A stretch of 64,000 nt of DNA from positions 8,272,463-8,336,462 of the forward strand of contig NC_135022.1 in NCBI RefSeq assembly GCF_051020955.1, in the 5' to 3' direction. Positions 17,865 to 26,951 of the stretch are shown piece after piece. Each line of letters begins with the position of its first letter. Positions within the stretch are counted from its first letter, which is position 1. The stretch is from Megalopta genalis (Eukaryota; Arthropoda; Insecta; Hymenoptera; Halictidae). Below the pieces are notes generated by a model, which did no database searches, had not been told where the DNA came from, and saw only the letters and a list, made by a program, of their open reading frames with translations. A program made the translations under genes and the position numbers.

Positions 17865-18400
17865 GAGTAGGCGGGCGGCGGGTGTACCAGTACATGCTGG
17901 TTTCATTGCCCGCCGCCCGCCAACATAGGAGGACCTCCCCTGTTGTGAGTGGGGGATGGCGAGTCGCCTGAAGGAGGCGAGGGCTAATTGTGATCCTCCT
18001 CCAACATACTCGTCGTCCCCCCGGCGGCCGCTGTGATCAGGGCGGGGGCCCTGGTCACCTATCGTGCGGTCGCCGTGTCGGGGCGGTGCGGGGTGCGACC
18101 CCTCGCGCCGCCGAATTCAAATGGATTTTAGGGGGGAGGATTTATTTTATTTCCCCTCGGGACGCGGCCGGCCATCGTTACCATCTTGATGGCCGGCCAG
18201 GCGAGGGGGAGCCGCGGTAGTGTTCTTCAAGAGTTCCCGTGGCTCCCCCGTTGAATCGCCAGCGATCGGTCCTGCGTCCTCAGGTCGCCGTGGAGGTTTT
18301 AGTGGGTCAAACCCCACACTACCCTCGTCCCGCTCCCCCGGGCGGGGCGGGGGTGTCTGGCGAGCAGATTTCCTCCACGTAAAATAAAAAAAAAAAAAAA

Positions 18401-18414
18401 GGTTATGTCAAGGT
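18401..18414 (+). repeat. 11-bp target repeat between D and E
   Basis: GGTTATGTCAAGGT. One extra C precedes the element sequence of E and is either untemplated or part of the join. Confidence 0.78.
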
Positions 18415-20291
18415 CATCGGGGCCTACCTGCGGGACAGGTGGGTTGAATACCCGGGCCGGTGCGGGATGATACGGAGGGAAGTGGACCGCGGGGTCCCGC
18501 AGGGGTCCGTTTTAGGACCGCTCCTGTGGGACCTGGGTTACAACGCGGTCCTGGAAAAGGCCTCCCTGCCCGACGGTGCCACCCTCGTCTGCTACGCGGA
18601 CGACACGTTGGTGGTCGCCGTCGGGAGTACCTTCGAGAGGACCATCCGACGAGCAGAGGTTGCGGTGGCAGCCGTCGTCGCGAGGATCCGCGATCTGGGG
18701 CTGAAAATAGCCCCGGAGAAGGCCGAGGCTGTCTGGTTTCACGGACGGCCTCGGTCTCGGCCACCGGCCAGATCGTGGATCCGGGTTGGAGAAGCCTGCA
18801 TCGAGGTGAAGTCCGAGTTGAAATATCTCGGACTGATCCTCGACAGCCGCTGGAGCTTCGATGCGCATCTCGACCGTCTCGTCCCCCGAGTCGAAAAGGC
18901 GGCGGCCTCTTTGGGCCGCCTGCTGCCCAACCTCGGGGGACCGGGAGATTTGGTGCGCCGCCTATACCTGGGCGTGGTGCGGTCTATGGCCTTATACGGT
19001 GCCCCAATATGGGCGCCGTACGTGATGACCAGCCGGCGCAACACGCTGTTGTTGCGCCGGCTGCAGAGGCGGATGGCCATCCGCCTCATAAGAGGTTACC
19101 GCACCACGTCTACCGTGGCGGCGCTTGCTCTGGCGGGAGAACTTCCCTTCGAGCTTCAGGCGGCGGTGCGCGCCTATGTTTATAGGCGCACAAGCATCGC
19201 CAGCCGTGCTCGAGGGGCCCCGCCGGAGCGATAGACGGTCGAGGGCTTCGAGCTCCAGGCCCGGCGACTAGCGCTCGCCAGATGGCGTGCCGAGCTTTGC
19301 TCCCACGCCGGCGAGCGCGTCCCCGGGGCTCTCCTGCCGCACTTCACCTCGTGGCGGGAGAGACAGCATGGCAGGCTCTCCTACCGAGCGACGCAGGTGT
19401 TCACCGGGCATGGCTGCTTCGGTGTCTACCTGTGTCGCATCGGGCGGGAAGCGACGACGTTGTGCCACCATTGTGGCGCGGAGGAAGACTCGGCGCAGCA
19501 CACGCTGGAGGAATGTCCCGCCTTCTCAGCGCTGCGCCGAGTCCTAAAACGAGAAGTCGGCCGCGACCTCGCACTCTCCAGCCTAGTTGGGGCCATGCTG
19601 GAGGGCCCGGGGAAGTGGGCGGCAGCAATCTCTTTCTGCGAGGAGGTTATGTCGCTGAAGGAGGCTGCCGAGCGGGATCGGGAGCTTACAGATCCCGCCC
19701 GACGTGCCCGGGGACGGCGTGCGCGCCCACGCCGAGAAACACCGGGCAGCTGAGAGTAGGCGGGCGGCGGGTGTACCAGAACATGCTGGTTTCATTGCCC
19801 GCCGCCCGCCAACAGAGGAGGACCTCCACTGTTGGGAGTGGGGGATGACGAGTCGCCTGAAGGAGGCGAGGGTTAACTGTGATCCTCCTCCAATATACTC
19901 GTCGTCCCCCCGGCGGCCGCTGTGATCAGGGCGGGGGCCCTGGTCACCTATCGCGCGGTCGCCGTGTCGGGGCGGTGCGGGGTGCGATCCCTCGCGCCGC
20001 CGAATTTAAATGGATTCTAGGGGGGAGGATTTATATCCCCCCGGGACGCGGCCGGCCATCGTTACCATCTTGATGGCCGGCCAGGCGAGGGGGAGCCGCG
20101 GTAGTGTTCTTCAAGAGTTCCCGTGGCTCCCCCGTTGAATCGCCAGCGATCGGTCCTGCGTCCTCAGGTCGCCGTGGAGGTTTTAGTGGGTCGATCCCCA
20201 CACTACCTTCGTCCCGCTGCCCCGGGCGGGGCGGGGGTGTCTGGCGAGCAGATTTCCTCCACGTAAAATAAAAAAAAAAAAAAAAAAAAAA
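18415..20291 (+). mobile_element. SART-like retrotransposon, copy E (5'-truncated)
   Basis: It begins within ORF2 at the codon equivalent to Ile603, upstream of GVPQGS and YADD, and runs through a complete 3' UTR to a poly(A) run ending at 20291. The 3' UTR carries the short TTTATATCCCC variant. Confidence 0.88.
18416..19753 (+). pseudogene. ORF2 fragment with a nonsense codon, copy E
   Basis: 446 codons of the ORF2 frame, from Ile603 to the normal stop. A G-to-T change makes GAG into TAG at 19232-19234, equivalent to Glu875, separating the reverse transcriptase part from the CHHC finger. GVPQGS and YADD are present. Other private changes include TLCHH for TVCHH and MSLKEA for MSRKEA. Confidence 0.88.
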
Positions 20292-20316
20292 GGTTATGTC
20301 AAGGTTATGTCAAGGT
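20292..20316 (+). repeat. 11-bp target repeat between E and F (two units plus GGT)
   Basis: Two complete units followed by GGT, 25 nt. This shows that the target is a tandem repeat rather than a single short motif. Confidence 0.85.
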
Positions 20317-20417
20317 TCCCCCCCATGTCCGCTACCTTGTCGTGGTGGGGGGGCTTCGTGCCCTAATGATCCTCAAGGCTGTGCCGGCGGGGAATTTATT
20401 CCCTGGCAGGTTCTACC

Positions 20418-20555
20418 ATGCCGGAGTGGCTTGAGGTGAGGGGCCAACTAAAGTCGGACACATACCGTAAACCTGTGGTCATGTTTTACAGGAACGGGGG
20501 TCTTGCCTTAACAGGCCGGGCCGCGAGGATGACAACCTCTCTAAAAAATCCCTAG
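20418..20555 (+). CDS. Upstream ORF 2, 45 codons, copy F
   Basis: Same start, stop and length as in copy B. The only change from the common form is silent (ACA for ACC Thr). Confidence 0.33.
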   Translation: MPEWLEVRGQLKSDTYRKPVVMFYRNGGLALTGRAARMTTSLKNP

Positions 20556-20742
20556 CCCCAAGCAGTGTTGCGCGGTGATGAGGGTGTAGCTGGAGTAAGC
20601 GCCAGCTATGGTTGGTGGGTGCACCAATCTTTAGCGGACAACCCCGGGGTACCTGGCGACCCCCGGGTGTATTAGCCTTCCCCGGGTATGGCGGCTCTGC
20701 CCGGGGTGACCTTTCTTTCCGACCACACTCGTGGGACCAATT

Positions 20743-22878
20743 ATGGATTCTTTTAAACAAATAACCGGGGAGGGGGGAAACGAGCGTGAGGTGGAGGTGC
20801 GCGGTCCTATCGTGCGCCTCAAAAGATGTACGGAGCCGGTGTCGCGGAGGCATTCGGCAACACGCGGCAAAAAGAGGACCGCAGCGGGCCTTGGTGAGTG
20901 CGATGAGGGGGAGGAGTCAGATTTCTCTGTCTCCTCCCACCACTCATCGCAGAGTGTCCCGGGCTCTTCGTCGGCGAGGAAGAGAGGACGGCCGCCGACG
21001 ACCGGCGAATATGTTGGCCTCGCAGAGGCCAAACTTAGGCTGGCCGAGGCTTCGCAGCTGGAGGCCGAGGCAAGGGAGGTGGCGGCGATATTCGACCCGG
21101 GTGCCCCCGTGCCGAGACCATCGCGATCGAGCGTCCCGCTTCCGGACGAGACGGATATCGCGGAAAATTTCCGCAACCGTCCGACGCGGGATGTCGCGGC
21201 CGCTATATTGGAGAGCCTGGATGAGGTGGCCAGGATCTCCGGCGTTTCGAAGGGGCTGAAGGGCAACTTGGCCCGCGCCCTGAGGGTGGCCGCCTTAAAC
21301 GGCAGGGTAGGGGTGTCCGAGCTGGCAGTGAGATCGGCTACCGATGCCACGCGTGTCCTGGAGGCCGAAAATGCCGTCCTCAGGGGGCAAATGACGGAGC
21401 TGCAGGCGGAGGTGGCCCGGCTCCGGCAGGTGGTGGAGGCGAGAACGGCTGCTGCCGCAATGCCTCCGCCGCCGCGCCCGGCGGAGGGCTCAGTACCGCC
21501 GCCGATCGTCGGCGCCCGGGATTGCCATCGCTCTGGGCAAGAAAAGTCCTCGCCACCACCTGCGGCTGCGCCCGCAGATTTTCTGGCGCAAATAGGCGCC
21601 CTGATAGACGCCAAACTGGCGTCATTCAGGAAGGAGCTCGCGCCGCGAACGGACTCGGCCCTACGATCCGTGGCCCCTGGGCCGTCCGTCCCCTCACAGT
21701 CTTCGGACAGGGTGGGGCGGAGGGCGAAGAAGAAGAAGAAAGGTGGGAAGGCTGGGGCGGCTATAGCGGCCCAGACGGAGCCCGCTCGACCTCGAGCAGA
21801 ATTGGCCCCACCCTCCGCCGCGCCTCCACCACAGGTGGCGTGGTCCCAGGTGGTTGGCCGGAAGGCCAAAAAGGCGGCTGCCAAGGCCACTGCGGCGGCG
21901 AATAAAAAAGGACGGGTGATCCCGGCGACCCCCAGGAAGACACCCCTGCCTCCTCGACCGCCACGCACAGCAGCGGTTACCATAACGGTTCCGTCTGGCG
22001 TGGACATTACTTACGCGCAGGCGATGGCCACTGCCAGGTCCAAGGTGGACCTGGCAGAAATTGGCATCGCCTCGCTGAGGCCGCGGAGGGCGGTGACTGG
22101 GGGGTTAATTTTGGAGGTCCCTGGCGCCGATGGGGCCGCCAAGGCCACCGTCCTCGCCACAAAAGTGGCGGAAGCACTGGCAGGCACCGGCGTAAAGGTC
22201 GCGCGTCCGGTCAAAAAAGCTGACCTTAGGGTGCGCGGCCTGGTCGATTCGACCACGCCGGCGGAGGTCGCTGCGGCTGTTGCCCGCGTGGGCGGGTGCA
22301 GCGAGGGGGACATCAATACCGGCGAAATCCGGTCTTCCCCCTCGGGATTGGGCACCCTCTGGGTCCGATGTCCTGCCGCGGCCGCTCGCAAGGTTGCTGT
22401 CGCGGGCCGGATAACCGTCGGCTGGACCCAGGCAGCCGTGGAGGCCCTGAGTGCCCGGCCTCTGCAGTGTTACCGTTGCCTTGGTGTTGGCCACACCAGT
22501 CAGCGGTGCACTGCTGCCGAGGATAGGTCCGACTGCTGTTATAGATGCGGCAGTCGTGACCACAAGGTGGCAGCCTGTACGGCCTCGCCCAATTGTCCGC
22601 TTTGTGCGGGCGCGGGCAGGCCGTCTGGTCACCGCCTCGGCAGCCGGGCATGTCCTGCCAGTGTGAGGCGAGGCAAGGTGGGCGGTCAAAGGCCGTCTGC
22701 CAGACTTAATAAAAAAGGGAAGGAAACCACGATGGCCAAGGCAGCGACCACCGTGGCCAGCAACGAAAAGGCGGCACCGCCTGATGCTACCGCCGCACCC
22801 GCGGGGGCGAATGGGGCCACTAAAGTCCCTGACGCCACCGCATCCGCGGCCGTGACGGCGATGGACACGGCTGTGTAA
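20743..22878 (+). CDS. ORF1, Gag-like protein, copy F (upstream start lost)
   Basis: An extra T near 20712 (CCTTTCTTTCC instead of CCTTCTTTCC) puts the usual ATG at 20692 out of frame; that frame stops after 22 codons. The first in-frame ATG is at 20743, equivalent to Met19 of the other copies, in a strong context (A at -3, G at +4), giving 711 residues. The remainder is intact, with coiled coil, a lysine patch in the RRAKKKKKGGK form and three knuckles (first one LGVGH). Either Met19 is the real start of the family or this copy has a slightly shortened protein. Confidence 0.85.
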   Translation: MDSFKQITGEGGNEREVEVRGPIVRLKRCTEPVSRRHSATRGKKRTAAGLGECDEGEESDFSVSSHHSSQSVPGSSSARKRGRPPTTGEYVGLAEAKLRLAEASQLEAEAREVAAIFDPGAPVPRPSRSSVPLPDETDIAENFRNRPTRDVAAAILESLDEVARISGVSKGLKGNLARALRVAALNGRVGVSELAVRSATDATRVLEAENAVLRGQMTELQAEVARLRQVVEARTAAAAMPPPPRPAEGSVPPPIVGARDCHRSGQEKSSPPPAAAPADFLAQIGALIDAKLASFRKELAPRTDSALRSVAPGPSVPSQSSDRVGRRAKKKKKGGKAGAAIAAQTEPARPRAELAPPSAAPPPQVAWSQVVGRKAKKAAAKATAAANKKGRVIPATPRKTPLPPRPPRTAAVTITVPSGVDITYAQAMATARSKVDLAEIGIASLRPRRAVTGGLILEVPGADGAAKATVLATKVAEALAGTGVKVARPVKKADLRVRGLVDSTTPAEVAAAVARVGGCSEGDINTGEIRSSPSGLGTLWVRCPAAAARKVAVAGRITVGWTQAAVEALSARPLQCYRCLGVGHTSQRCTAAEDRSDCCYRCGSRDHKVAACTASPNCPLCAGAGRPSGHRLGSRACPASVRRGKVGGQRPSARLNKKGKETTMAKAATTVASNEKAAPPDATAAPAGANGATKVPDATASAAVTAMDTAV

Positions 22879-25800
22879 TGGGGCCCCCGGGCCCGATAAT
22901 ACAAGTTAACCTCAACTGCTCGGCCAGAGCGCAGGATCTCCTGTTTCAAGGCCTGGCCGAGCGGGGTGCCGGGTTGGCAGTCGTGGCGGAGCCGCACAAG
23001 GTCCCCAAACATCCACACTGGATGGGGGACTCGATTGGCTCCGCCGCGATTATTTGGGCTGGGAGGCCGGGGTCCCCGCCGTGCTCGGTTATCGAGCGCG
23101 GCCTGGGATACGTGGCCGTCGATTGGGGCGGCACCGCGGTTGTGGCGATATACGCACCTCCGAGGTGGTCCCTCGAAGAGTTTGAGCAGTATCTGGACGG
23201 GGTAGGGAGATGCGTCTCCCGCTGCCATCCCCGTCCGGTGCTGGTCCTGGGGGACTTCAATGCCAAGGCCACGGCTTGGGGTTCCCCCGGGACTGACTCG
23301 AGGGGCCGGGAGGTGCTGGATTGGGCGGCGGGACTGGAGCTCCGTCTCCTGAATACGGGCTCGGTCCATACGTGCGTGCGGCATAACGGGGGGTCCATCG
23401 TTGACCTTTCGTGGGCAACGCCCCCGGCCGCGCGCCGTATTACGGGGTGGGGGGTGGCGGAAGGGGTCGAGACCTTGTCTGACCACAGATACATAGTTCT
23501 CGAACTCTCCGCCGCCCCACCATCGACACCCCGTCGTCGCCCCGCCGATGAAGGTTCGCCTCAGCCGCGGTGGGCGCTGAAGCGCCTCGACCAGGACGCT
23601 CTGATGGCGGCAGCCCACGTCGTGGCCTGGCCAGCAACACCGGCCGGGCCAGTCGACGGGAATGGGGAGGCCCGTTGGTTCCGGGGCGCAATGACGTCGG
23701 TTTGCGACGTCGCCATGCCACGGGCCAGGGTCTTCCCGAGGAAGGCGGTGTACTGGTGGTCGCGCGAGATAGCGGAATTACGCACCGAGTGCGTTCGCGC
23801 GCGACGCCAGTACGCTCGCGCCCGTCGACGACGACGAACGGACGACGTGCTGGCTGCCCAGCTGTACGGGCTATATCGGGAGAAGGTGGTCGCCCTGCAG
23901 CTGGCCATCAGGCGAGCAAAGGACCAGGCCTGGCGCGATCTCCTCGGCTCTCTGAACCGAGATCCATGGGGGCGCCCATACAAGATGGCATTGGGACGAT
24001 TGCGTCCCTGGGCGCCCCCCGTGACGGAGAGCCTGGATCCGGGGCTGCTCGGGCGGGTCGTGGACGCTTTATTCCCCGTTAGCGGGGAGGCGTCCCGGCC
24101 CGTCCCTGAGCCAGAGGAACATGAGTGGTCCCCGGATCTTGAGGTCGCGCCGGAGGAGATGGCCGCGGTCGTCAAATGGCTCCGGGGCAAGAATACCGCC
24201 CCGGGGCCGGACGGTGTCCCCGGCCGGGTCTGTTTGCTCGCCGCGAGCGTCCTGGGGGAGAGGCTGAGGAGCCTCTACTCTGGGCTCCTGAGGTCGGGGA
24301 CGTTCCCCGACCTATGGAGAGAAAGTCGGATGGTCCTCTTGAGGAAGGATGGGAGGCCGGGGGATTCTCCCTCCGCGTACCGGCCCATTTGTCTCCTGGA
24401 TGAGGCGGGCAAGATCTTCGAGAAGATCATTGTTGCCCGCCTCTCCAGACACCTGTCCCGCGACGGCCCAGATCTGGCGGACTGCCAGTTTGGCTTCCGG
24501 GAGGGGCGATCGACGGTCGACGCAATCGACCGCCTCAAGTCCCTCTCGGACAATGCCGTGGCAAGGGGCGGGGTGTGCTTGGCGGTGTCCATTGACATCG
24601 TCAATGCGTTCAACACCCTGCCCTGGTTCGCCATTAGGGAGGCCCTCGTCGATCACCAGGTGCCTCCCTATCTGAGGCGGGTGATCGGAGCCTACCTGCG
24701 GGACAGGTGGGTCGAATACCCGGGCCGGTACGGGATGATACGGAGGGAAGTGGACCGCGGGGTCCCGCAGGGGTCCGTTTTAGGACCGCTCCTGTGGGAC
24801 CTGGGTTACAACGCGGTCCTGGAGAAGGCCTCCCTGCCCGACGGTGCCACCCTCGTCTGCTACGCGGATGACACGTTGGTGGTCGCCGTCGGGAGTACCT
24901 TCGAGAGGACCATCCGACGAGCAGAGGTTGCGGTGGCAGCCGTGGTCGCGAGGATCCGCGATCTGGGGCTGAAAATAGCCCCGGAGAAGGCCGGGGCTGT
25001 CTGGTTTCACGGACGGCCTCGGTCTCGGCCACCGGCCAGATCGTGGATCCGGGTTGGAGAAGCCTGCGTCGAGGTGAAGTCCGAGTTGAAATATCTCGGA
25101 CTGATCCTCGACAGCCACTGGTGCTTCGATGCGCATCTCGACCGTCTCGTCCCCCGAGTCGAAAAGGCGGCGGCCTCTTTGGGCCGCCTGCTGCCCAATC
25201 TCGGGGGACCGGGAGATTTGGTGCGCCGCCTATACCTGGGCGTGGTGCGGTCTATGGCCTTGTACGGTGCCCCAATATGGGCGCCGTACGTGATGACCAG
25301 CCGGCGCAGCACGCTGTTGTTGCGCCGGCTGCAGAGGCGGATGGCCATCCGCCTCATAAGAGGTTACCGCACCACGTCTACCGTGGCGGCGCTTGCTCTG
25401 GCGGGTGAACTTCCCTTCGAGCTTCAGGCGGCGGTGCGCGCCTATGTTTATGGGCGCACAAGCATCGCCAGCCGTGCTCGAGGGGCCCCGCCGGAGCGAG
25501 AGACGGTTGAGGGCTTCGAGCTCCAAGCCCGGCGACTAGCGCTCGCCAGATGGCGTGCCGAGCTTCGCTCCCACGCCGGCGAGCGCGTTCCCGGGGCTCT
25601 CCTGCCGCACTTCACCTCGTGGCGGGAGAGACGGCATGGCAGGCTCTCCTACCGAGCGACGCAGGTGTTCACCGGGCATGGCTGCTTCGGTGTCTACCTG
25701 TGTCGCATCGGGCGGGAAGCGACGACGGTGTGCCACCACTGTGGCGCGGAGGAAGACTCGGCGCAGCACACGCTGGAGGAATGTCCCGCCTTTTCAGCGC

Positions 25801-26021
25801 TGCGCCGAGTCCTAAAACGGGAAGTCGGCCACGACCTCGCACTCTCCAGCCTCGTTGGGGCCATGCTGGAGGGCCCGGGGAAGTGGGCGGCAGCAATCTC
25901 TTTCTGCGAGGAGGTTATGTCGCGGAAGGAGGCTGCCGAGCGGGATCGGGAGCTTACAGATCCCGCCCGACGTGCCCGGGGACGGCGTGCGCGCCCACGC
26001 CAAGAAACCCCGGGCAGCTGA
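22878..26021 (+). CDS. ORF2, endonuclease-reverse transcriptase, copy F
   Basis: An intact 1047-residue ORF2 with all the catalytic motifs described for copy A. It has the DSHWCFDAHL form shared with D and K, where others have DSRWSFDAHL. Private changes include HKVPKH for HRVPKH, GVPGRVCLL before the core and a Phe in LPWFAIRE. Confidence 0.93.
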   Translation: MGPPGPIIQVNLNCSARAQDLLFQGLAERGAGLAVVAEPHKVPKHPHWMGDSIGSAAIIWAGRPGSPPCSVIERGLGYVAVDWGGTAVVAIYAPPRWSLEEFEQYLDGVGRCVSRCHPRPVLVLGDFNAKATAWGSPGTDSRGREVLDWAAGLELRLLNTGSVHTCVRHNGGSIVDLSWATPPAARRITGWGVAEGVETLSDHRYIVLELSAAPPSTPRRRPADEGSPQPRWALKRLDQDALMAAAHVVAWPATPAGPVDGNGEARWFRGAMTSVCDVAMPRARVFPRKAVYWWSREIAELRTECVRARRQYARARRRRRTDDVLAAQLYGLYREKVVALQLAIRRAKDQAWRDLLGSLNRDPWGRPYKMALGRLRPWAPPVTESLDPGLLGRVVDALFPVSGEASRPVPEPEEHEWSPDLEVAPEEMAAVVKWLRGKNTAPGPDGVPGRVCLLAASVLGERLRSLYSGLLRSGTFPDLWRESRMVLLRKDGRPGDSPSAYRPICLLDEAGKIFEKIIVARLSRHLSRDGPDLADCQFGFREGRSTVDAIDRLKSLSDNAVARGGVCLAVSIDIVNAFNTLPWFAIREALVDHQVPPYLRRVIGAYLRDRWVEYPGRYGMIRREVDRGVPQGSVLGPLLWDLGYNAVLEKASLPDGATLVCYADDTLVVAVGSTFERTIRRAEVAVAAVVARIRDLGLKIAPEKAGAVWFHGRPRSRPPARSWIRVGEACVEVKSELKYLGLILDSHWCFDAHLDRLVPRVEKAAASLGRLLPNLGGPGDLVRRLYLGVVRSMALYGAPIWAPYVMTSRRSTLLLRRLQRRMAIRLIRGYRTTSTVAALALAGELPFELQAAVRAYVYGRTSIASRARGAPPERETVEGFELQARRLALARWRAELRSHAGERVPGALLPHFTSWRERRHGRLSYRATQVFTGHGCFGVYLCRIGREATTVCHHCGAEEDSAQHTLEECPAFSALRRVLKREVGHDLALSSLVGAMLEGPGKWAAAISFCEEVMSRKEAAERDRELTDPARRARGRRARPRQETPGS

Positions 26022-26556
26022 GAGTAGGCGGGCGGCGGGTGTACCAGAATATGCTGGTTTCATTGCCCGCCGCCCGCCAACAGAGGAGGACGTCCACTGT
26101 TGGGAGTGGGGGATGACAAGTCGCCGGAAGGAGGCGAGGGTTAACTGTGATCCTCCTCCGGTATACTCGTCGCCCCCCCGGCGGCCGCTGTGATCAGGGC
26201 GGGGGCCCTGGTCACCTATCGCGCGGTCGCCGTGTCGGGGCGGTGCGGGGTGCGACCCCTCGCGCCGCCGAATTTAAATGGATTCTAGGGGGGAGGATTT
26301 ATTTCCCCCCAGGACGCGGCCGGCCATCGTTACCATCTTGACGGCCGGCCAGGCGAGGGGGAGCCGCGGTAGTGTTCTTCAAGAGTTCCCGTGGCTCCCC
26401 CGTTGAATCGCCAGCGATCGGTCCTGCGTCCTCAGGTCGCCGTGGAGGTTTTAGTGGGACAAACCCCACACTACCCTCGTCCCGCTCCCCCGGGCGGGGC
26501 GGGGGTGTCTGGCGAGCAGATTTCCTCCACGTAAAATAAAAAAAAAAAAAAAAAAA

Positions 26557-26581
26557 GGTTATGTCAAGGTTATGTCAAGGT
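26557..26581 (+). repeat. 11-bp target repeat between F and G (two units plus GGT)
   Basis: Two complete units plus GGT, 25 nt, between poly(A) of F and the first base of G. Confidence 0.85.
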
Positions 26582-26681
26582 TCCCCCCGTGTCCGCTACC
26601 TTGTCGTGGTGGGAGGGCTTCGTGCCCTAATGATCCTCAAGGCTGTGCCGGCGGGGAATTTATTCCCTGGCAGGTTCTACC

Positions 26682-26819
26682 ATGCCGGAGTGGCTTGAGG
26701 TGAGGGGCCAACTAAAGTCGGACACATACCGTAAACCTGTGGTCATGTTTTACAGGAACGGGGGTCTTGCCTTAACCGGCCGGGCCGCGAGGATGACAAC
26801 CTCTCTAAAAAATCCCTAG
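26682..26819 (+). CDS. Upstream ORF 2, 45 codons, copy G
   Basis: Identical start, stop and length to the other copies, with no amino-acid change from the common form that I could see. Confidence 0.33.
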   Translation: MPEWLEVRGQLKSDTYRKPVVMFYRNGGLALTGRAARMTTSLKNP

Positions 26820-26951
26820 CCCCAAGCAGTGTTGCGCGGTGATGAGGGTGTAGCTGGAGTAAGCACCAGCTATGGTTGGTGGGTGCACCAATCTTTAGCG
26901 GACAACCCCGAGGTACCTGGCGACCCCCGGGTGTATTAGCCTTCCCCGGGT

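Larger units (their letters stand above)
13787..18400 (+). mobile_element. SART-like retrotransposon, copy D (5'-truncated, frameshifted)
   Basis: It begins at the base equivalent to about 1345 of copy A, inside ORF1. It keeps the C-terminal part of ORF1, the TAATG junction, a frameshifted ORF2, the 3' UTR and poly(A). Truncation explains the missing 5' UTR; the frameshift is a separate event. Confidence 0.88.
20317..26556 (+). mobile_element. SART-like retrotransposon, copy F (full length)
   Basis: Complete from the 5' TCCCCCCC start to a poly(A) run ending at 26556. The 5' end reads CATGTCC, as in H, rather than CGAGTCC or CGTGTCC. The 3' UTR stem-loop 2 has a T-to-C change in its right arm. 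Confidence 0.9.
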
